64,000 bases of DNA from assembly GCF_017316305.2 (NCBI RefSeq), contig NZ_CP147250.1, forward strand, positions 372,001 to 436,000, given 5' to 3'. The notes under the pieces are model-generated. The model was not told where the DNA came from, searched no databases, and was given only the letters and a program-made list of their open reading frames with translations. The position numbers and the translations under genes are program-made. Each line of letters opens with the position of its first letter. Position 1 is the first letter of the stretch. This document shows positions 19,401-28,833 of the stretch, piece after piece. Source of the stretch: Enterococcus sp. DIV1094 (lineage in GTDB: Bacteria; Bacillota; Bacilli; Lactobacillales; Enterococcaceae).

Positions 19401-21053
19401 CATATGCTTATCATTATCCGACACTGTGGCATTCATGACATTTCCTACTGGATTGATTGTGTTGATGATATTGATATAGTCACCTGCGCTGTTTTTGATT
19501 TGCGCGTTGTCACCAGTAAAAAATTTATCCCCTTGTACAGTGAACCAGGTGACAATAGGGTCTAGTTTTCCTTGTTTGGCTGTAATAAAGTCTTTCATAA
19601 CAAACTCATTGTTGGTATTCGCTTTATTTCCTCTAGCACCGTAGTATACATTGAATGCTCGAGAATGTTTTGCTTGATCTTTTGTTACGACGAATAGACT
19701 CCAACCACTGAAATTGTAGTATTGAGATTTCTGGTTTAGGTTTTTTGTCATAGGGATATCAGCTAAGGTATAGCCACCAGTTCCACTGCCATCGCCTTGA
19801 ATGATCGATGTGACATCTGCATAATTCGAAAAACCTGTATTGTTATAGCCAAAGTATTGTCCAGGATCAGTTTTATCTTGGTCAATTCGATGATAATACT
19901 GGGGTGCAACTCTTTGTGATGTGCCATTTGGCGTAGTAAATTTGACTGGGGCACTGATTTCTTCATCCGAAAGATTGGTGCCAAATGCAGGGCCTTTATA
20001 ACGAGAAGAACTCCAAAATAACCCCGCCCAAGCAATCTCTTTCGCACCATCTAGATCGATATATGCGCGACTAGAATTATAAGTTGTCGGGTCGCCATCT
20101 ACATCAGCAAATTCTAAAACAAAGTTATTGATTGCATAGCCACTGCTAGGCGCTTTAGTATTCAAAAAAATATTAGCTCGATACTCTTTTTCATCAAGAA
20201 TTTTTAAATTAGTATTTCCTGTAGAAAAAAGTTCTCCTTTGTGCACGCTATTATAGATTGGTTTATCGAAGCCTCGTCCTGGTGTTGGTGCAAGTCGAGG
20301 GCCTTGAGGCATAGCTGCCTGAGGTAATCCAGGATCGGGGTCCTCTGCTTCTTCACTTGTTGACTGTGATTCTTCTGTTTGTGTTTCTTCTGTTTGCACA
20401 ATCGATTCTGATTCTGACGTGGTTTCTTTGGTTGATTCTTGGATCGGTTGATTGGATATTGATGATTTTGATGGTTCTGATTGTGCGGTAGATTCTTGTA
20501 TGGGTATAGAGGTACTACTCGTTGTGGCAAGTTCTTTTCTGGGAAAGTTGAGCTTGACCTCACCTAATTTGTTTTCTGCTTCTTTGATTTCCGCCAATAG
20601 TTGAGTCTCAGATCGATTCGTTTGTTCCCCGGTAATGGAAAGTTTTCTTGTTTCATTTGGTTGAAGCGTAGCAATTCGTAATTGCGTCCCCTTTTCTTTT
20701 TCCATCTTTTCAAACGATACGATTGGATCAGTCGATTCAACTACCTTCTGTTCATTTTTTAGTGTTTGCTCATCAAATTTAACAGGTGTATCGTTTTCAT
20801 TTTTTTGATGAATGATCAACTGGTTGATGGGTGTCGTACTTGTGTTCGTCACCTCATAATGAACATCTACTAATTGCTGATTTTCTGCATTTGTTTCAGT
20901 ATCTGCTTTGACATAAAGCCTTTCAGAGTCAAACACATTTTCTTTAGGCGGTGCTACGCCTTCTGCAAACACACTCGTAACAGGCAACAGATTAGCTACC
21001 AACAACATAACAACAGCTAAATAATTCAATGGAACTCTATACACTTTTTTCAT
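13402..21053 (-). pseudogene. Giant LPXTG wall protein with 13 tandem isopeptide/DUF11-type domains, one frameshift
   Basis: From the ATG at 21053 (MKKVYRVPLN, AAGGAGG 11 nt upstream) a signal peptide ends near VFAEG. Then come a mixed N-terminal domain, a Ser/Thr/Glu-rich segment, a second globular region (TNLKILDEKEYRANIF, AWAGLFWSSSRY), a divergent repeat (ELEVKKEIMNPKETYKIGD), and 13 copies of a domain of about 131 residues. Each copy has TPGxLESTKxVNxQSPKxG, DxLPKGLTYVEGSL and VNKAxxDD motifs. The C-terminus is a sorting signal: LPKTGE, hydrophobic helix, KKRKQ. In repeat 5 (about 16945-16948) the expected GTA is replaced by TC, a net loss of one base, so the frame splits at about residue 1370. 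Joined length would be about 2,550. Likely role: surface adhesin or stalk. If the frameshift is real, only a secreted unanchored fragment is made. Confidence 0.88.
13610..18740 (-). repeat. Tandem array of 13 domain repeats of about 393-396 bp
   Basis: The LPKGLTYVEGSL-containing unit recurs 13 times, counting from the LPGKLESTKTVNNQ copy (about 18740) to the DGKLVSEKTVNKK copy (about 14000). Several neighbours (copies 9-11) are nearly identical at protein level, pointing to recent duplication or gene conversion. The reverse strand shows matching long open frames that are shadows of this array. Confidence 0.92.
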
Positions 21054-21918
21054 TTTTAAAATAACCTCCTTCCACCCACTATATAATCGTTGTTTCAATA
21101 ACACAAAAGAAACGGTTTGGAAGATGAGTATTTTCTCATATATAAAATTACGAACCTTATTTATATGGCAATAAACAAATAATTTAGTAAAAAAAAGAGA
21201 GTAGTTAACAACTAATATGCTATTTTATGTTTTAAAAATAGAACTTTCTTCCTATATATATATATAAAAAAGCTACTGTACAAACTGCCTAATAAGCGAA
21301 CGACTTTTTGCTAACACCACTTTTTTTTAGTAAAAGAAAGAGTGCAATCATTTGCTTGAAGAAAGAAAAAAGTCAGAAATTTCTAAATATAAAACGTTCA
21401 AAAACGCCTATTTTATAGGAAAAAATGGTAATTTTTCCGATTTAACCAATCGAATCTCCAATTTTATCACCTCATAACGTTATGAATAAAACGATAGATT
21501 GTTATGTCAGACAAAACAAAGAATTAGATTCGTCTTGATTTTAGACAAACCGAAGCATCTGTCTAGCTAAAATTATTAGATAAGTTATTAATAGTATTAT
21601 TCTCCATCAATCAATCCATTTTGTATTACTATTCAAAAAAAGGATTATATTATTGGATATAAAGATAAAAAAACAAATATATACACATTTAATTTTGATT
21701 TACAATAACAAAATAAAAAATAAACAGGACTGAAATGTCTAGTCATTAGATAACAATTTATAATAAATAAGAAAACCTCTCTCTTTTCTAATTTTCCATT
21801 AATTTTATAAACGTTAGGTTTCCATGCTGATAACGTTATGTTTTAGTATGTTCATTCTTTCTACAAAAAAACCAAGCGACTCTTCCGTTCAGAAGTGTAA
21901 CCTGGCTTTTCGTATTAT
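21054..21918. other. Long AT-rich intergenic region
   Basis: About 860 bp without a supportable gene. It should contain the promoter of the LPXTG gene (not resolved), homopolymer A/T runs, a TATATATATATA tract near 21255, and ATAACGTTATG-type palindromic words near 21473 and 21829. The terminator of the phosphohexomutase operon is at its right end. Confidence 0.6.
21868..21909 (-). terminator. Terminator of the sugar ABC operon
   Basis: Minus strand: GCCAGGTTACACTTCTG pairs imperfectly with GGAAGAGTCGCTTGG, followed by TTTTTTTG. It lies just after the stop of the phosphohexomutase gene. Confidence 0.7.
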
Positions 21919-23637
21919 TTATAAAATATCCACTAGTTGCTGAAATTCTTTCTGTAATCGAAGCAATTTTGCTTGTGCAGAAGCTTGGTTTGTATCTTTC
22001 ACTGAGTAGTAGATCTTAAACTTCGGTTCTGTGCCTGATGGTCGTAGACATAGCCATGAACCATCGGTAAATATATATTTCAACACGTTAGAAGTAGGTA
22101 GCTCAATGAGGGTCGACTGTTGATCTGGCGTGGTTCTCAGTGAACGAGCATAATCTTCTGTACATGCTAGCTTAAACTCCCCAAAATGTGAGAAGGATTG
22201 CTCCCTCAGACGATCCAATCGTTGATTCATCTGTGTAATACCATCTTTTCCAGAAAAAACTTGTGTTTCCAAATACTCTTGATAGTAACCGTATTCCTCA
22301 TAAAGCTCATTCAAGCGGTCGATTAGATCTTGTCCCGATAGTTGCTGATCAAGTGCGGCTTCTGCTAATAGTATTGCTGCTTGGATCGCATCTTTGTCTC
22401 TCACAAAAGGTGCGATCAAATAGCCATAGCTCTCTTCATATCCAAACAGAAATTTTTTCCCGTGCTGTTCTTCTGATTGCTGGATCTGTTCCCCGATGAA
22501 TTTGAATCCTGTCAACGTATTTCGTGTTTCTATTCCATGTACTTGCGCAATTTTTGAACCTAATTCTGAAGTGACGATCGTTTTAGCGATAAAGTAGTTC
22601 ACCAACGATTCTTGATTTTGCTGTTTCATTCGAATCAAGTAATCCAACAAGAGTGCCCCGATTTGATTGCCTGTAAGAAAATACGGTTCTCCGTCTTTCA
22701 AGACAACGACACCTAAACGATCTGCATCTGGGTCCGTTGCTAATATCACCTGTGCATCCTGTTTTTTTGCTTCAGTGAGTGCCAACGCAAACGCCTCTTT
22801 GTCTTCTGGATTAGGCGACGCTACCGTTGAAAAATCCGGATCTGGCAAAGCTTGCTCTTTGATGACCTGCAAGTTAGAGAAACCAATTTGCTTAAATGCT
22901 TTTTGCATAAGGCGATTGCCTGCCCCATGTAACGGCGTGTAGATCAAGTTAAGCTGAGAACCAAATCGTTGGATCTTTTCTTTACTTTGAACGACTGCTG
23001 TCAACTGTTCCAAGTAAAGAGTATCAACTTCTTCGCCAAAAAGCTGTATCAGCTGATCCTCTCTATATACAGCTAAGGAATCTGCTTCAATCACTAATTC
23101 ATTAGGCCCATTTTCTAAAAGTTCCGTCAGTCTCTCTGCTGTTTCTAAAGTGATTTGTCCACCATCTGGCCCATAAACTTTGAAGCCATTGTATTGTTTC
23201 GGATTGTGGCTAGCCGTGATCATCACTCCAGCATACGCCTGATAATCGCGTACAAGAAAAGACAATTGTGGCGTCGGTCGTAAGCAATCGGATAAGTAAA
23301 CTTTGATCCCTTGGCTTGCCAATACACGCGCCGTCCATTCCGCAAATTCCTTTGAACCATGACGATTATCAAATGCAATCACTACTCCTTGATTCGCCGC
23401 ATTTGTTTCAAGAATGTAAGTAGCTAAACCAAAAGCAACTCGCTTGATCGTATAAACATTCAGCCGATTCGTGCCGACTCCGAGTTCCCCTCGCATCCCA
23501 CCTGTGCCAAAGGTCAAGTACTGATAAAAGCGATCTTCGATTTCTAGCGGATCAGAAAGAGCAGCCAACTGCTCTTTCATCGCTTCATCTAAAGAGGGTT
23601 CATTGAGCCATTCTTGGTATTTTTGTTGCCAAGTCAT
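21919..23637 (-). CDS. Phosphoglucomutase/phosphomannomutase (alpha-D-phosphohexomutase, PGM2-like)
   Basis: About 572 residues. It interconverts hexose 1- and 6-phosphates. All four active-site loops are visible: phosphoserine loop TASHNPKQYNGFKVYG, metal loop DPDADRLG, sugar loop GYEESYGYL and phosphate loop RPSGTEPKFKIYY. Two substrates are possible: glucose-1-P or mannose-1-P. Its place after a GH130 phosphorylase, whose product is a hexose 1-phosphate, makes mannose-1-P a good guess (inference). The ATG at 23637 overlaps the GH130 stop as ATGA and has GAGG 7 nt upstream; the longer frame to 23688 is not needed. Last gene of the ABC operon. Confidence 0.92.
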   Translation of the reverse strand: MTWQQKYQEWLNEPSLDEAMKEQLAALSDPLEIEDRFYQYLTFGTGGMRGELGVGTNRLNVYTIKRVAFGLATYILETNAANQGVVIAFDNRHGSKEFAEWTARVLASQGIKVYLSDCLRPTPQLSFLVRDYQAYAGVMITASHNPKQYNGFKVYGPDGGQITLETAERLTELLENGPNELVIEADSLAVYREDQLIQLFGEEVDTLYLEQLTAVVQSKEKIQRFGSQLNLIYTPLHGAGNRLMQKAFKQIGFSNLQVIKEQALPDPDFSTVASPNPEDKEAFALALTEAKKQDAQVILATDPDADRLGVVVLKDGEPYFLTGNQIGALLLDYLIRMKQQNQESLVNYFIAKTIVTSELGSKIAQVHGIETRNTLTGFKFIGEQIQQSEEQHGKKFLFGYEESYGYLIAPFVRDKDAIQAAILLAEAALDQQLSGQDLIDRLNELYEEYGYYQEYLETQVFSGKDGITQMNQRLDRLREQSFSHFGEFKLACTEDYARSLRTTPDQQSTLIELPTSNVLKYIFTDGSWLCLRPSGTEPKFKIYYSVKDTNQASAQAKLLRLQKEFQQLVDIL

Positions 23638-24701
23638 GCATGTTCCTCTTTCATTTGATCTAAAATCTCCTTGATCGAAAGTGTGCAACCAGCCATTGAC
23701 GTATCTGCGACACCGTAATACATCGTCAATTGATCGCCATCAAGTAATGCCCCACAACCAAAGACCACATCTCCAAAGAAACCATTCTTTTCATACTCTG
23801 CTTCTGGCTCCATTATCGGCTGATGACTTCTGGCAAGCACTTTCGTTGGATCTTCTAAATCCAAGAGCGCAGCTCCCATACAGTAGCGATGTTGCGCAGT
23901 CGCTCCATGATAGATGATCAACCAACCTTGCTCTGTTTTGATAGGTACTAGCCCGCCACCGATCCGACCGCTGTCCCATGTATTTTCTCGAACACCTAAT
24001 AAATGATGATGATTTCCCCAACTCAATAAATCGGGTGAAGAAGCAATCCAGATGTCATAATTTCCAATACTTTTTAAGGATGGGCGATGCAACGCATAGT
24101 ACTTTCCATTGATTTGTTCGGGAAAAATCAACACATCTTTATTTTCTGGTGCAAAAATATTCCCTAGATCTTGATAGGATCTGAAATCTTTTGTTGAAAC
24201 TAAAGAATCACAAACACCCATCGGAGAAACCGAACTAAAATTGACGTAGTAGGTATCACCAATTTGTGTACAACGTGCATCTTCTATACCGTAAGTTTGG
24301 TATTCATTAAACGGATACAAAAACGCATCTTCGTCGATCGTAAAATGATGACCATCTTTACTGCGCGCAATCCGAATGTAAGACAAAGAAGTTAAATATT
24401 CAAAACGATCTAACTGATCTTTTTTACGGATCATTCGTGGGTCTTCAAAGTCATAGCTGTCATCTTCACGATCAAAAGATAAGATCTCCATCGTTTGGGT
24501 CACTGGATCATAAACAGGCGCTTTGATCACCTTTGGATCTTCCGAGATTGGTCTTTCTGCAACTCTCAACAAGAGTAAGACTTCCCCTTGGTAATAAGCA
24601 ACTCCCCCATTGAACGCACCAATCACTTCATATCCGTCATGTAACGGTTTGATATCTTCAGGTGTAATCAATGGATTTTCTTTAAAACGTTCTATTTTCA
24701 T
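23634..24701 (-). CDS. GH130 family glycoside phosphorylase (beta-mannoside type)
   Basis: About 355 residues with a five-bladed propeller pattern. GH130 markers are RFKENPLITPEDIKP, VIGAFNGGVAYYQGEVLLLLRVAERP, FEDPRMIRK, YGIEDARCTQIGDTYYVNFSS, GGGLVPIKTEQGWLIIYHGA and the repeated D/E-containing blade ends. Family enzymes phosphorolyse beta-mannosides to alpha-mannose-1-phosphate; the exact glycosidic bond cannot be read here. The start chosen is the ATG at 24701, 9 nt after GAGG; a GTG at 24707 is too close. It follows the DUF1861 gene, whose restored stop would be at 24714. Together with the importer and a phosphohexomutase it forms a complete uptake-cleavage-isomerisation route. Confidence 0.88.
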   Translation of the reverse strand: MKIERFKENPLITPEDIKPLHDGYEVIGAFNGGVAYYQGEVLLLLRVAERPISEDPKVIKAPVYDPVTQTMEILSFDREDDSYDFEDPRMIRKKDQLDRFEYLTSLSYIRIARSKDGHHFTIDEDAFLYPFNEYQTYGIEDARCTQIGDTYYVNFSSVSPMGVCDSLVSTKDFRSYQDLGNIFAPENKDVLIFPEQINGKYYALHRPSLKSIGNYDIWIASSPDLLSWGNHHHLLGVRENTWDSGRIGGGLVPIKTEQGWLIIYHGATAQHRYCMGAALLDLEDPTKVLARSHQPIMEPEAEYEKNGFFGDVVFGCGALLDGDQLTMYYGVADTSMAGCTLSIKEILDQMKEEHA

Positions 24702-24713
24702 CTTCACTTACCT

Positions 24714-25614
24714 CTACTTAAATGGATTTTCAATTTCTAATTTTTGTGCGCCAGCATCACTGATCCCAGCATATAAAACCGCCTGCTCAGAAGTCAGGTG
24801 TAAAACTAAAGACCACATCCACAAGATCCGGTCGTTTCGTTGGCCCTTTAGCAAAATCTTTTCTTTCGGCAATGATGCGCACATGCTTCATCTCATGAGT
24901 CCTGCGATCAAAAGAAAAACGCAGCGCATAATAATGACGATCGCCTTGCTCATCAAAATTGGCAATATGACCTAAGACCCAAATCTTGCCATCGATCTCA
25001 AAAATTTCATTCGCACCACCCCATTCTTCATCAGAAAATTGGTTTGCTAATAATGGCGCTTCTTCGATTTTTTGGATCGATAAATCAGCCAAATGATCGA
25101 TCACACAAGCACCAATCTTGCCACGACCGCCTTTTTCTCCTTGTGGACGTGTCATGACCAAGATTTCGCCAGTAGCCAATTGCTTCAACCGTAAGTCTTT
25201 CATTCCCCACGGACCTTCAAACAATTGGTGGGCAGTTGCTGTATCTTCTAAACGATAAAAAATAGTCCGCCATCGTGCCTGACCTTCTGGCAAGAAAATG
25301 ACTTCCACTCCGCCTAAAATCACTTGCCCATCAATCACCGTATAAAAAGGATCTTGTAGCGGCAATTCGATGCCATCAGAAATCTTTGCCCACGTATTTT
25401 TAGCCGTTTCTCTAAACAAGTAAACAGTTGAATCCTCGCTCTCTCTAGCTTCTACACGCCCAGCTAGCACCACTTCTCCTGCTAACTCAAATGGAGCGGT
25501 AATGTTGTAGACATCCTTCGTCCCCACACCAGTAAATGTCAAAAATTCTGCTTTTTTCATTTGCTCAAATTTACTTTTTCGATAGTCTTCAATTAAGTTT
25601 TTTATTTTGATCAT
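24714..25614 (-). pseudogene. DUF1861 propeller protein, frameshifted near its C-terminus
   Basis: The ATG at 25614 overlaps the GH13 stop (ATGA) and follows GGAAGAG. The protein (MIKIKNLIEDYRKSKF...) has DUF1861 features: FTGVGTKDVYNITAPFE, LAGRVEARESEDS, VILGGVEVIFLPEG, WGMKDLRLKQL, EEWGGANEIFEIDG. The open frame ends at 24787 with FSFTPDF, but another frame directly continues as LVLHLTSEQAVLYAG and ends ENPFK at 24714, the normal family C-terminus. The break at about 24800-24806 lies at a TTTAG word, so deletion between short repeats is possible. The family resembles GH43/GH130-like propellers and may be a non-classical glycosidase; activity is unproven. Loss of the last blade would probably harm the fold. 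Confidence 0.82.
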
Positions 25615-27122
25615 TGCTCTTCCTTTCCAATCCAACAGCTTTTTGGCGGCACTTGGACCCATTGACGATCTTCGCTCAGCACACCTTTGCCATAAATCGT
25701 TTGAACTTTTTTTGAGATATTCTGTTTTACAGACAAATCGCTAAAATTCAGCACTACAGATAAATGCTCGACTTGATAGCGGATACATCCATTTTCCAAC
25801 TGAATATTCGTTACTACTTGAAAAGGCCCCTCCGCTTTACGCAACCGAATCAATTCTTGATAGACAGAAGAAATCAATTCCCCTTCTGGATTTATCGGAC
25901 TCGACCCGATCCATCCAGTTTGTTGACTCGCTCCCCAAGGAATCATCCCTCGTGAACGGTCGCGATTCACTTCGTTAGCAAATAAAAGTGCCTGTTGCGT
26001 CTCTACAAATAGACATTGTTCATAATATTTATTCTTCGCTTGGATATCACGAATCTCTGAAATATGCGATGGAAGATAATCCCCGACGCCTTGTTCCTCC
26101 CCTTGGAATAAGAAGGGCACGCCACGATTGATCAACAAAAAGACGGACAACAATTCATACGTCCCACGATCTTCTCGTGCCAATCGATTCCATGACCGGC
26201 TCATATCGTGACTATTGAAAAATAAAGTAGGGAGATAGTTGCGTGCATTCATCTCTTGGAATTCATGCGTCAATAGCTTCAAATCCAAATCTTCAATACT
26301 CCCTAAATTAAAGTTGAATGCCGTATCAAATCCTGCCTCTTCCACATAACTAGAAATCACTGATAATTGATCCGAACTGATCTCAGCCACAGTAAAAATA
26401 TCTGGATCGACTGTTTTGAGCCATTGATTCATTTCTTTAAGCACTGCCATCACGCCAGGTTGATTGACATCATAAAGATGCACCTGTTTGCCATCTGCAC
26501 CGATCGGATTATCCACAAAGGTATCACTCACCGTTAGATTATTGATCACATCAAAACGAAACCCATCCACACCGATTGCCAACCAAAAAGACAAGACATC
26601 ATAAATCGCCTGCTTCACTTCAGGATTCCGCCAGTTCAGGTCTGCCTGTTCTTCTGCAAAACTGTGATAATAATACTGATTCGTCCGTTGATCCAGTTTC
26701 CAAGCACTGCCACCAAAAAAACTTTCCCAATTAGTCGGTTGATCCCGCCAAATATACCAATCACGTTTCGCACTCTCCAGACTCGCACTGGATTCAATAA
26801 ACCACGGATGTGCCGTTGATGTGTGATTGAAAACCACATCAATAATCACTTTGATCGATAACGCATGCGCTTCTTCCAAAAGCGATTGAAAATTTTCCAA
26901 ACATCCATATTGCGGATCAACTGCACAATAATCTGAAACGTCATACCCATTATCGACCCTTGGCGAAGGATAAAACGGCGTGAGCCACAAAGCATCGATG
27001 CCCGCTTCTTTTAAATAAGGCAACTTCTCTCGGACACCATCAATATCCCCGATCCCGTCGCCATTACTATCCGCAAAAGAAGCGAGATAGATTTCGTAAA
27101 AAACTGCATTTTTCCACCACAT
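25611..27122 (-). CDS. GH13 alpha-glucosidase (oligo-1,6-glucosidase/trehalose hydrolase-like)
   Basis: 503 residues, cytoplasmic (no signal peptide). The N-terminus WWKNAVFYEIYLASFADSNGDGIGDIDGV is typical of the oligo-alpha-glucosidase branch. Conserved regions: DVVFNHT, GFRFDVIN (nucleophile Asp), TVAEISS (acid/base Glu) and FNSHDMSR (third carboxylate). In the usual enzymes this last region is NHDxPR; here DM replaces D-Q/T-P, so the active-site edge may differ. AGAGGG lies 7 nt before the ATG, and it follows the MalG-type permease by 12 bp. Together with GH130 it suggests import of a mixed gluco/mannosyl oligosaccharide or of two related sugars; the substrate is not determinable. Confidence 0.9.
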   Translation of the reverse strand: MWWKNAVFYEIYLASFADSNGDGIGDIDGVREKLPYLKEAGIDALWLTPFYPSPRVDNGYDVSDYCAVDPQYGCLENFQSLLEEAHALSIKVIIDVVFNHTSTAHPWFIESSASLESAKRDWYIWRDQPTNWESFFGGSAWKLDQRTNQYYYHSFAEEQADLNWRNPEVKQAIYDVLSFWLAIGVDGFRFDVINNLTVSDTFVDNPIGADGKQVHLYDVNQPGVMAVLKEMNQWLKTVDPDIFTVAEISSDQLSVISSYVEEAGFDTAFNFNLGSIEDLDLKLLTHEFQEMNARNYLPTLFFNSHDMSRSWNRLAREDRGTYELLSVFLLINRGVPFLFQGEEQGVGDYLPSHISEIRDIQAKNKYYEQCLFVETQQALLFANEVNRDRSRGMIPWGASQQTGWIGSSPINPEGELISSVYQELIRLRKAEGPFQVVTNIQLENGCIRYQVEHLSVVLNFSDLSVKQNISKKVQTIYGKGVLSEDRQWVQVPPKSCWIGKEEQ

Positions 27123-27134
27123 CGTTTAGCCCTC

Positions 27135-27971
27135 TTACTTCAATGTAAATTGCATACCATCTTGGAATCGTTTTGAAAAAATCAAAAACAAAACGATCAA
27201 TGGTAAAGTCAACAATACTGACGCCGCATACATCGGTCCCGGAAACGTGCCATAAGGGCCAAACATTTGCGAAATCAAAACATTCAGTGTCACTGTGCTA
27301 TCACTTTTCGACACGATTATATCCCACAATAAATTCGTCCAACGGTCGGTAAACAAGAACAAGAAAATCACTGTCGTAATCGATTTAGACATCGGTAAAA
27401 CGACTTTGAACAAAACTTGCATCTCCGTGGCACCATCCAGCTTTGCCGCTTCGATCAGTGTATTAGGAATCGCCTTGAAAAAGTTTGTATACATAAAAAT
27501 CGCCCATAAACTGATTGCTGTAGGAATGATCATTCCCGCATAAGAATCCAGCAAGCCCACTCTCGTCACCATTAAAAACTGCGGGATCAATAAAATGATT
27601 GCCGGAAAAAACATTTGGAAAAGAATAAAATTGTTCACTAATTTTTTTCCTTTAAACTCGATCTTTGCCAACGCATAACCGACCATCAATGCAAACAACA
27701 TCATTAAAACAGTCGCTATTGTCGCCACGATCGTCGTATTGATAAACGCCCCAAACCACGGAACATCCGCAGAAGTCGGTGAACCACCGAAGAGCCAAGT
27801 CCAAGAACGTAAACTATACTCTGTCGGGAAAATGCGACGATCCACTTGATCCCAAGCTGCAAAAGAATGCATGACTAAGTACACAAAAGGAAACGTCATG
27901 ATCAACATCACGAGCGTCGTTACAACATAAAGAACCGCATTTTTACCTTTTGTCCGTTTATGACCAACCAT
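27135..27971 (-). CDS. ABC sugar permease, MalG type
   Basis: 278 residues with about six membrane helices. The cytoplasmic EAA loop is IEAAKLDGATEMQVLFKVVLPMSKS. The first helix follows a short KRTKGKNAVL leader. It overlaps the MalF-type permease by 14 bp, has GGGGGAG a few bases before its ATG, and is followed closely by GH13. No dedicated ATPase gene is in the operon, so it likely shares a general MsmK/MalK-type ATPase encoded elsewhere, as is common in Firmicutes. Confidence 0.92.
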   Translation of the reverse strand: MVGHKRTKGKNAVLYVVTTLVMLIMTFPFVYLVMHSFAAWDQVDRRIFPTEYSLRSWTWLFGGSPTSADVPWFGAFINTTIVATIATVLMMLFALMVGYALAKIEFKGKKLVNNFILFQMFFPAIILLIPQFLMVTRVGLLDSYAGMIIPTAISLWAIFMYTNFFKAIPNTLIEAAKLDGATEMQVLFKVVLPMSKSITTVIFLFLFTDRWTNLLWDIIVSKSDSTVTLNVLISQMFGPYGTFPGPMYAASVLLTLPLIVLFLIFSKRFQDGMQFTLK

Positions 27972-28833
27972 TTTTCTCCCCCCACTTTTCTAATAGTTTA
28001 CGAATCACACCGATCGAAGCAAATGTCACGACAGAAGCCATCAACGCAACCGCTGAAGCATACCCTGAACGTAGATTGACAAACGCTTGATTGTAGATCT
28101 CCATTTGCCACGTATTCGTAGCAAAATTCGGCCCCCCGCCAGTCAGTTGATACACTTCCGTAAAGATCCCAAAACTAATTCCCACAGCAAGAACGGTCAC
28201 CGTGAAAAATGCCGGATAAAGCATCGGGAACGTGATCTTCCAAAAACGCGTCCACGCACTTGCTCCATCGATCGCCGCAGCCTCATAGACTTCTTTATTG
28301 ATATTTCCCAAACCAGAAATCAAAATCAATCCATAATAGCCAGACATCTTCCAAGCAATCATCAGTGAAACAATAAAAATCGACGTCTGAGGATTCCCTA
28401 ACCAATCAATATCCCAGCCCATTCTCGTACGTAAAAACGTATTGAAAGGACCATTATATGAAAGCAATCCTTTCACGATCAATGAAGTCACGACCCCACT
28501 CGAAAGATAAGGTAAAAAGAAGGCAACCATGTACAAGCCTTTAAACTTAGGCAAACTATTCACTAACAACGCGATCATCATCGATAAAATCAATGCCATC
28601 GGAACAAACACAAGTAGAAATTTATAGGTCACCACAAATGCCGCTCGAATCGCCGGACTATGAAACGCATCGATAAAATTTTTGAACCCAACAAATTCAA
28701 CCGTTGGCGAAATCATATTCCAACTCGTCAGTGCCAGCCAAAACGACCAAAAAAGCGGCAATAAAAAGAAGATCACGGTAAAAATCAGGTATGGGCTGGT
28801 AAATAACCAGCCCAACTTTGTATTTTTGTTCAT
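27958..28833 (-). CDS. ABC sugar permease, MalF type
   Basis: 291 residues, six predicted membrane helices (LGWLFTSPYLIFTVIFFLLPLFWSF is the first stretch in part). The EAA motif is VYEAAAIDGASAWTRFWKITFPML. The gene starts within the stop of the solute-binding protein gene (TAATG). It partners with the MalG-type permease downstream to form the translocation pore. Confidence 0.92.
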   Translation of the reverse strand: MNKNTKLGWLFTSPYLIFTVIFFLLPLFWSFWLALTSWNMISPTVEFVGFKNFIDAFHSPAIRAAFVVTYKFLLVFVPMALILSMMIALLVNSLPKFKGLYMVAFFLPYLSSGVVTSLIVKGLLSYNGPFNTFLRTRMGWDIDWLGNPQTSIFIVSLMIAWKMSGYYGLILISGLGNINKEVYEAAAIDGASAWTRFWKITFPMLYPAFFTVTVLAVGISFGIFTEVYQLTGGGPNFATNTWQMEIYNQAFVNLRSGYASAVALMASVVTFASIGVIRKLLEKWGEKNGWS

